Shown here piece by piece: positions 1-4,239 of a stretch of 6,296 bases of DNA (positions within the stretch are counted from its first letter, which is position 1; each line of letters opens with the position of its first letter). Position numbers and translations under genes: made by a program. This DNA comes from an uncultured Solirubrobacteraceae bacterium (lineage in GTDB: Bacteria > Actinomycetota > Thermoleophilia > Solirubrobacterales > Solirubrobacteraceae). Below the pieces are notes generated by a model. That model ran no database searches, was not told the DNA's origin, and was given only the letters and a program-made list of their open reading frames with translations. Location of the stretch: contig CATPBV010000031.1 of assembly GCA_955652345.1 (NCBI GenBank), positions 1-6,296 of the forward strand, written 5' to 3'.

Positions 1-813
1 CAGCTGGGTGATACCCAGCGCCAGTGAGTTGTTGACGGAATGCAGCACCATGCAGGGATAAAGCGAACGGGTGCGCCACCGCAGAAGGCACAGCGTGAAG
101 CCCAACAGCCCGAGGGGAACCAGGAACTGAGGGTTGGCCGACCCCGTGTGTGCCAGCCCGAACAGGATCCCGGTCAGTACGGCTGCGACCCATGGCCCCA
201 AGTATCGGCCAGCCACGACAATTCTCAAGCGCCGCAGCGCGCCGAAGATGAACCCGCGGAAGAAGAACTCCTCCGCGATCGGCGCGATCACGCACACGAA
301 CACGGTCGCCGCGACCAGCGCCGCGGTGCTTTTGCTGATGCCGAGCTCGCTGGGCAGCCGGTCCGAGCCGTGCAGCCTGACAAGCGATGCGTAGAGCGCG
401 GTGACGATGTAGTAGCCGACGCCGGCGAGCAGCACGCCGGCCACGGTGACGCGCAGACGGACCGGGCGATAGCCGAAGTCCTCAGGCCGTGGCCGGCTCC
501 GCAGGCGAGAGAAATAGAGCGCGGCGGCGACGAACGCAAGGTCGAACACGAGGTCGCTGATCAGGCTCACAGCGGGCGTTGGGTGCTTCAGGCTCGAGCC
601 GCCGAGCGACCCGAACAGGGCCACGAACACCGCCCCGACGAACCCCAGGACGAATCCGACACCCACGGCGGCGGGCGCGGTCCAGGCGGGCCAGGGCGGC
701 TCGTCGTCCCGGCGCGACTCGACGGGCGGCGGATCACCGCCGCTTCGTGGTCGAGGCTGTGGCGGCTCGTCGAGCTCGCCGCCGTTCACGCCCGGCGGAG
801 GCACGCTTTCCAT
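1..813 (-). CDS. CPBP-family intramembrane metalloprotease (CAAX protease/bacteriocin-processing type), 3' end outside window
   Basis: Reading the minus strand from the ATG at 813 gives 271 open codons down to base 1 with no stop, so the C-terminus is missing. The first ~45 residues are Pro/Gly/acid-rich and probably a disordered cytoplasmic tail. Several hydrophobic segments follow (about 47-70, 84-101, 122-145, 163-180, 207-222, 231-243). The three CPBP (ABI) motifs are all present: EEFFFR with E181, E182 and R186; FGLAH with F218 and H222; HSVNN with H258 and N262. In this family these Glu, His and Asn residues form the membrane-embedded active site. Known relatives include CAAX-prenyl endopeptidases and bacteriocin-immunity proteins, but the substrate here cannot be inferred. 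The start is well fixed because an in-frame TAA lies two codons upstream (819-817); GTG at codon 4 is the only nearby alternative. No strong Shine-Dalgarno sequence is visible. Probably only a short C-terminal part is lost, since the last motif is already present. Confidence 0.92.
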   Translation of the reverse strand, partial: MESVPPPGVNGGELDEPPQPRPRSGGDPPPVESRRDDEPPWPAWTAPAAVGVGFVLGFVGAVFVALFGSLGGSSLKHPTPAVSLISDLVFDLAFVAAALYFSRLRSRPRPEDFGYRPVRLRVTVAGVLLAGVGYYIVTALYASLVRLHGSDRLPSELGISKSTAALVAATVFVCVIAPIAEEFFFRGFIFGALRRLRIVVAGRYLGPWVAAVLTGILFGLAHTGSANPQFLVPLGLLGFTLCLLRWRTRSLYPCMVLHSVNNSLALGITQL

Positions 814-819
814 GGCTTA

Positions 820-981
820 GTGCTGCCCGCCGTAAATTCCGTTGCACAAAGAGGTGACCCTGGCGGATGACTGGCAAGGACGCAGGAGGCGACGCGCAGC
901 AGAGCTACGCGAGCCGACGAGGACGAAGCCAGGCGCTGCCAGGGGCGACTCGACTGTGACGGAATTTATGGTGGGTAGCAC
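820..981. repeat. 27-bp imperfect inverted repeat enclosing 108 bases
   Basis: The left arm is 820-846 and the right arm 955-981. The core taaattccgt (833-842) is matched perfectly by acggaattta (959-968). Over the full 27 positions, 22 are complementary and 5 are not (825/976, 829/972, 832/969, 843/958, 844/957). There are no indels in the arms. The element fills most of the gap between the 3' end of the HAD gene and the 5' end of the CPBP gene. No flanking direct repeat that would mark a transposition target duplication was found. The arms are seen directly; what they do is open. Confidence 0.85.
820..981 (+). ncRNA. Candidate rod-shaped structured RNA (unassigned family)
   Basis: As + strand RNA all five mismatches of the inverted repeat become G-U pairs, giving an uninterrupted 27-bp closing stem (P1). 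On the minus strand the same positions would be A-C clashes, so the pattern favours + strand transcription, antisense to both neighbours. Inside P1 is a near-symmetric internal loop, 847-857 against 945-954. Next comes a 9-bp stem P2 (858-866 with 936-944, one G-U), a small loop, then a 5-bp stem P3 (871-875 with 928-932). A possible apical hairpin has cgcg at 893-896 paired with cgcg at 908-911 and agc/gct inside. A long rod with a central bubble recalls 6S RNA in outline, but no 6S sequence signature was recognised. I see no convincing promoter and no U-tract terminator. An inert inverted repeat or decayed mobile element remains possible. Confidence 0.35.
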
Positions 982-1001
982 GTACGCAGAGGTTAGGGTC
1001 G

Positions 1002-1697
1002 TCAGAGCTCCAGCAGGCTCGCGACGACGCGGGTGCCTTGCGGTCCGGGCTTGCCGTCGCGGGAGATGAGCACCGGCTCGATTCCCGCGGCGCGGGCGCC
1101 GGCGACATCCTCCTCGACGCTGTCTCCGATGTGGATCGCCTCGCCGGCGCCCACCCCCGCCATCGCCAGGGCGCGTTCGAAGATCCTCGCGGACGGTTTG
1201 CGGACGCCGGCCTCGGCCGAGGTCAAGACGCCATCGAGCAGCGGCCGTAGCCCCAGGCGCTGCAAGACGTCGTGCAGCGACACGTCCCAGTTGCTCACGA
1301 CGACGAGCGTCTGACCTCGCTCACGGGCTCGCTCGAGCGCGGGCACGGCGTCCGGATAAGGGGTGAACCGAAGCGATGCGAGCAAGGCGTGCTCCAGCTT
1401 CACTCCGTCAGCGCCCGACAGCTCGGCGCTGGGCGGTAGCGCGCTGCGGAGAGCCTCCGCGCACTTCCGATGCAGCTCCGCAAGCGTCTGTGCGTCGCGC
1501 CCGTCATCGAGGTGGGCGCGGTAGTAGGCGATCTCGGCGGCGATCGCGCGCTCTGCCTGTGACTCGGTGACGGCGATCCGGAGCCTTTCCCGTAGCGCCA
1601 TGACCAACAGGGGCGCGGGCGGGTCGAGGGCGACCAGCGTGCCGAGGCAGTCGAGGAGGATCGCCGCGGGGTGCCGGAAAGAGCAGGTCACCGGCAA
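1002..1697 (-). CDS. HAD-superfamily hydrolase (subfamily IA, REG-2/HDHD3-like)
   Basis: This is a complete 231-codon gene. HAD motif I is DCLGT with the presumed nucleophile D16; motif II is the Ser in VVVSNWD (S135); motif III is K167 in RKPS; motif IV is GDSVEED with D192 and D197. The stretch between motifs I and II (about 22-115) is the usual place for the helical cap of the C1 type. Length and order fit soluble cytoplasmic phosphatases or dehalogenase-like hydrolases of subfamily IA; the substrate is unknown. The residue two after the nucleophile, normally the acid/base Asp of DxD phosphatases, is Leu18 here. An in-frame TGA at 1706-1704 limits the start to TTG (1697) or GTG (1691). Neither has a clear Shine-Dalgarno sequence, so the GTG is equally plausible. 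The gene is divergent from PBP copy A across about 120 bases. Confidence 0.9.
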   Translation of the reverse strand: MPVTCSFRHPAAILLDCLGTLVALDPPAPLLVMALRERLRIAVTESQAERAIAAEIAYYRAHLDDGRDAQTLAELHRKCAEALRSALPPSAELSGADGVKLEHALLASLRFTPYPDAVPALERARERGQTLVVVSNWDVSLHDVLQRLGLRPLLDGVLTSAEAGVRKPSARIFERALAMAGVGAGEAIHIGDSVEEDVAGARAAGIEPVLISRDGKPGPQGTRVVASLLEL

Positions 1698-1744
1698 AGG
1701 TTTTCAGAGGACCTGCGCGGGCAAGACAGAAACCTCTCGACAGA

Positions 1745-1750
1745 TAAACT
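1745..1750 (+). promoter_or_regulatory. Possible -10 element upstream of PBP copy A
   Basis: TAAACT matches 4 of 6 positions of the housekeeping TATAAT consensus and lies 36 bases before the conserved palindrome. Copy B has TAGACT (4169-4174) at nearly the same distance, 34 bases. No matching -35 hexamer was found at the usual spacing in either copy, so this is a weak call resting on the similar position in both leaders. Confidence 0.2.
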
Positions 1751-1780
1751 GGATCCCCTGCAGTCGGGCCGGGAACTGGG

Positions 1781-1801
1781 GGCGCCACGCGCGGTGGCGC
1801 C
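1781..1801. promoter_or_regulatory. Palindrome in the leader of PBP copy A (operator or 5'-UTR hairpin)
   Basis: ggcgccac (1781-1788) and gtggcgcc (1794-1801) are a perfect 8-bp inverted repeat around a 5-base spacer, ending 16 bases before the ATG at 1818. The same structure sits at the same distance before copy B. It could be a regulator's binding site or a hairpin in the 5' leader. If it forms in mRNA it would lie just upstream of the ribosome-binding region, which has no Shine-Dalgarno sequence. The binding partner is unknown. Confidence 0.5.
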
Positions 1802-1817
1802 GTCCGGCCACCACACG

Positions 1818-4064
1818 ATGAGCCGTCGAGAACGACACAAGCGCAGGACGCGCAATCGCGGTCATCCGCTGAGAAAGGTGATCGCGGTGGCAGGGCTGCT
1901 CGTCACGTGCGCCATCGTGATCGCTGCGCTCGCGGCGGTGGGATGGGTGGTCGCGGTTGCCCGGTCGGCGGGCACCCTCAGCCACCTAAATGCGCGGTGG
2001 GCCCATCCGCCGACCGAGATCTTCGCCTCCGACGGCACCCTCCTCGGATACGTGCAATCGGACACTGTATTCAGCTACGTACCCGGCAACAGGATTCCCG
2101 CCCGGATGAAGGAGGCGATCGTCGCGATCGAGGATCGTCGCTTCTGGCAGCATGGCGCGCTCGATTACCAGGGGATCCTCCGCGCTGGAATCAAGGACGT
2201 GTTCTCGGGTGGGACCGGGATCCAGGGCGCATCGACTTTGACGATGCAGCTCGTCGACAACGTCTACATGCCCGCGAGGTTCAGGAAACGCCGCGGCCTC
2301 ACATTGACCGCGTTGCAGTACAAGATCACCCAGGCGGAGTACGCGATCCAGCTGGCCAAGCTTCACGGCAAGGAGTGGATCCTCGACAACTACGCCAACG
2401 ACGTTCCGTTCGGCAACGTCAACGGCGAGGAGGCGATCGGCGTCGGCGCAGCGGCGCAGAGCTTCTTCGACAAGCCGATCTGGAAGCTCAACCTTGCGCA
2501 GATGTCGCTGCTGGCCGGGCTTCCGCAATCGCCGTCGTTCTACAACCCGTTCCACAACCCGAACGGCGCCAAGCGACGCCGCCATGCCGTGCTGCAGGCG
2601 ATGGTCAGCTCGCACTACATCTCGCAGGCTCTCGCCGACGCGGTCGACCAGCAGCCGCTCCAGCTCAGAACCAACAGCACTTACCTCGCCCACCGGGAGC
2701 CGTTCGTGTTCGACTATGTGCTTCAGCAGCTCGCCTACAAGTTCTGCCCGCAGCACCCAGATCCGCTCAGGTGCAAGGCCGTCAACGACGGCGGCCTGAA
2801 GGTCTACACCACGATCAACCTCCGTATGCAACAGCTGGCGCGCGACGCGATTTTGTCCAACCACATGGGCGGCACGATCATCAACGCTCAGCCGGGAGCA
2901 GCGCTCGCCAGCGTCGATCCCAACAACGGTCACATCCTCGCGCTCGCTCAGTCCTCGCCCTACGGAAGCGCCCGTGGGACTCAGACCAACTTCGACTATC
3001 CGGTGAACGCCCACCGGCAGTCGGGATCCTCGTTCAAGGTGTTCGCGCTGATGACGCTGATCCACGCCTACGACGGCGATCCGAATCAGACGATGTACAC
3101 CTCGAGGCCGCTGCCGGCCGGGTGGCTGCCGAGCGCCCCAACCTGGGAGGTCCACACGGCGGAGCAGAGCTACGCGGGCTCGATGACGCTCACGAAGGCG
3201 ACGATCCTCTCGGACAACACCGTGTTCGCCCAGCTGTCTGCGGACCTCAACGACCAGTTCACCGCTGGAGGCCGGGACAAGCTGGATCAGATTGCGAATG
3301 CCATGGGAATATCAGCAACGACCCTGCACGGTAATCCGTCCGAAGTGCTCGGCGGACTCAGCCCCGGCGTGACGCCGCTGGATATGGCGGACGCATCCGC
3401 AACCATCGCCAACGGTGGATGGCACATCCCGCCGACGATCTTCGACCACATCGTGTTCCCCGACGGCAAGACCGTCAGCTATGCCAATCCCCCGCGCACC
3501 AAGGTCTTCACCGACGGCGAGACCGCGGCCGCGATAGCGGTGCTGAAGCAGGTTATGACGAGCGGCACCGGCACCCCCGCTTACTACGGATGCCCCGCGG
3601 CGGGCAAGACCGGGACCGCGAACAACCAGGACAACGCGTGGTTCGTCGGCTTCACTCCGAAATTCTCGACCGCCGTGTGGGTCGGGTATCCAAACGGCAA
3701 CTACTCGATGGCTTCCTTCCCCTATGGGGGCGGGTTCGGCGGGCCCACCGCAGGCCCGATCTGGCGCGACTTCATGATCAAGGCGAGACACGGGTACTGC
3801 GGCGACTGGCCAGCACCGACGACGCCGTGGTCGGGTGTGCCTTTCGTCGGGCCGCATTCGACGGCCAAGCTCCCGCCCCCTCCGAAGGACACGAAAAGCG
3901 GAAAGCCCGGCAACCAGTACAACAACGGCACCCTCTACGCCCCGGGGGTCCAGCCGCCCGGACAGAGCGGCGGCACCGGCATCACCCCGGGCGGCGGTAG
4001 CGGCCACGGCGGGGGCGGTGGTGGCCACGGCGGCGGTGGCCACGGCGGCGGCAGCGGACACTAA
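1818..4064 (+). CDS. Class A (bifunctional) penicillin-binding protein, copy A
   Basis: The 748-residue protein polymerises lipid II and cross-links peptidoglycan on the outer face of the membrane. It has a basic cytoplasmic tail (1-20), one membrane segment (about 21-48), a GT51 glycosyltransferase domain (about 64-285) and a transpeptidase domain (about 328-660). It ends in a Pro/Lys then Gly/His-rich tail (685-748). GT51 motif 1 is EDRRFWQH with catalytic E105, and motif 2 is GASTLTMQLVDN (137-148). In motif 3 Gln172 replaces the usual Glu. Transpeptidase motifs are S404-S-F-K407, S465-D-N467 and K597-T-G. Cysteines 310/319 and 592/661 may form disulfides. Compared with copy B it has seven extra residues after the SDN motif (about 478-484) and Ser402 where copy B has Pro. 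The ATG at 1818 is chosen because the frame shared with copy B breaks (1-base indel) upstream of about 1781; GTG 1794 is an alternative. No Shine-Dalgarno sequence is visible. Confidence 0.95.
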   Translation: MSRRERHKRRTRNRGHPLRKVIAVAGLLVTCAIVIAALAAVGWVVAVARSAGTLSHLNARWAHPPTEIFASDGTLLGYVQSDTVFSYVPGNRIPARMKEAIVAIEDRRFWQHGALDYQGILRAGIKDVFSGGTGIQGASTLTMQLVDNVYMPARFRKRRGLTLTALQYKITQAEYAIQLAKLHGKEWILDNYANDVPFGNVNGEEAIGVGAAAQSFFDKPIWKLNLAQMSLLAGLPQSPSFYNPFHNPNGAKRRRHAVLQAMVSSHYISQALADAVDQQPLQLRTNSTYLAHREPFVFDYVLQQLAYKFCPQHPDPLRCKAVNDGGLKVYTTINLRMQQLARDAILSNHMGGTIINAQPGAALASVDPNNGHILALAQSSPYGSARGTQTNFDYPVNAHRQSGSSFKVFALMTLIHAYDGDPNQTMYTSRPLPAGWLPSAPTWEVHTAEQSYAGSMTLTKATILSDNTVFAQLSADLNDQFTAGGRDKLDQIANAMGISATTLHGNPSEVLGGLSPGVTPLDMADASATIANGGWHIPPTIFDHIVFPDGKTVSYANPPRTKVFTDGETAAAIAVLKQVMTSGTGTPAYYGCPAAGKTGTANNQDNAWFVGFTPKFSTAVWVGYPNGNYSMASFPYGGGFGGPTAGPIWRDFMIKARHGYCGDWPAPTTPWSGVPFVGPHSTAKLPPPPKDTKSGKPGNQYNNGTLYAPGVQPPGQSGGTGITPGGGSGHGGGGGGHGGGGHGGGSGH
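2187..2285 (+). repeat. Near-identical tract 1 between PBP copies (partner 4609-4707)
   Basis: Aligned at the 2422-base offset, 97 of 99 bases match; differences are at 2237/4659 and 2277/4699. The 86 bases just upstream are only about 85% identical. The tract encodes the end of GT51 motif 1 through motif 2 and just beyond, so some of the conservation may be protein constraint. The near absence of third-position changes suggests sequence homogenisation instead. Confidence 0.7.
2499..2680 (+). repeat. Near-identical tract 2 between PBP copies (partner 4921-5102)
   Basis: Of 182 bases, 180 match at the 2422-base offset; the two differences are 2575/4997 (CGA to CAA, Arg to Gln) and 2666/5088 (silent). 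The longest exact run is 90 bases (2576-2665). The 98 bases before the tract carry about 16 differences and the 100 after about 15, so identity jumps from about 85% to 99% and back. The tract encodes the end of the glycosyltransferase domain and the linker, which are not unusually constrained parts. Recent gene conversion or recombination is the simplest reading. Confidence 0.85.
3990..4061 (+). repeat. Gly/His low-complexity repeat at the 3' end of PBP copy A
   Basis: This run of ggc/ggt-rich triplets with interspersed cac codons encodes residues 725-748, consisting of Gly with four His (730, 737, 742, 748) and three Ser. The unit ggccacggcggcggt recurs imperfectly, as expected from slippage. 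Gly-rich tails are common at the extracytoplasmic C-termini of actinobacterial PBPs and are usually flexible. The His residues could bind metal, but nothing here demonstrates that. Confidence 0.75.
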
Positions 4065-4186
4065 CCAGCCGACTCGGAAATCCGCTTCCCCGCCGGTTAG
4101 CTTGCTGCAAGAAAGGTCTCAATGAGCCGGTGACGCGCGCGCCGGCGCCCGAGGCAGTCCGGCCGCCGTAGACTGCGTCGCCGCAT
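4065..4186. other. Non-coding spacer between the PBP copies
   Basis: No gene is seen here. ctaacc (4061-4066, overlapping the stop codon) can pair with ggttag (4095-4100), but across a 28-base loop and without a following U-run, so this is at best a poor terminator. gcgccggcgc (4139-4148) is a 10-base palindrome. A short AAAGG (4112-4116) precedes ATG AGC CGG TGA (4122-4133), a three-codon frame of doubtful meaning. With no terminator evident, copies A and B may be partly cotranscribed. Confidence 0.5.
4169..4174 (+). promoter_or_regulatory. Possible -10 element upstream of PBP copy B
   Basis: TAGACT matches 4 of 6 positions of the TATAAT consensus and lies 34 bases before the palindrome, close to the position of TAAACT before copy A. 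It is just outside the clearly duplicated leader, and no -35 element was recognised. The call is weak. Confidence 0.2.
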
Positions 4187-4202
4187 TCGGGCCGGGATTG
4201 CG

Positions 4203-4223
4203 CGCGCCACGTGCGGTGGCGCC
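4203..4223. promoter_or_regulatory. Palindrome in the leader of PBP copy B (operator or 5'-UTR hairpin)
   Basis: gcgccac (4204-4210) and gtggcgc (4216-4222) form a 7-bp inverted repeat around gtgcg, ending 16 bases before the ATG at 4240 when the outermost base is counted. It is the duplicate of the palindrome at 1781-1801. The outer pair is lost and one spacer base has changed, but both inner arms are intact. Retention of both arms fits a regulatory role. Confidence 0.5.
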
Positions 4224-4239
4224 GTCCGGCCACCACACG

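Noticed and set aside
40..870. 276-codon + strand open frame over the CPBP gene
   Set aside because: Antisense shadow; the minus strand carries all three CPBP motifs and hydrophobic segments, while this frame is polar and featureless.
820..981. Miniature transposable element (MITE) as explanation of the inverted repeat
   Set aside because: No flanking target duplication was found and the mismatch pattern favours RNA pairing; not excluded without a genome-wide copy search.
1671..1817. 49-residue N-terminal extension of PBP copy A from GTG 1671
   Set aside because: It overlaps the HAD start, is not conserved in frame in copy B (1-base indel), and would place a non-homologous segment before the shared MSRRERH start.
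1986..3155. 389-codon open frame antisense to PBP copy A
   Set aside because: No recognisable domain; high GC leaves few stops, and a matching antisense frame in copy B simply mirrors the homologous gene.
1907..3334. Long open frame overlapping PBP copy A on the same strand (475 codons)
   Set aside because: Arg/Gln-rich composition typical of an out-of-frame reading of high-GC coding DNA; PBP motifs are in the other frame.
3312..4061. 249-codon open frame antisense to the 3' part of PBP copy A
   Set aside because: Ala/Val/Arg-rich composition, with its start made from the antisense of the Gly-rich tail; no domain evidence.
4061..4100. Intrinsic terminator after PBP copy A
   Set aside because: Only a 6-bp stem with a 28-base loop and no U-tract.
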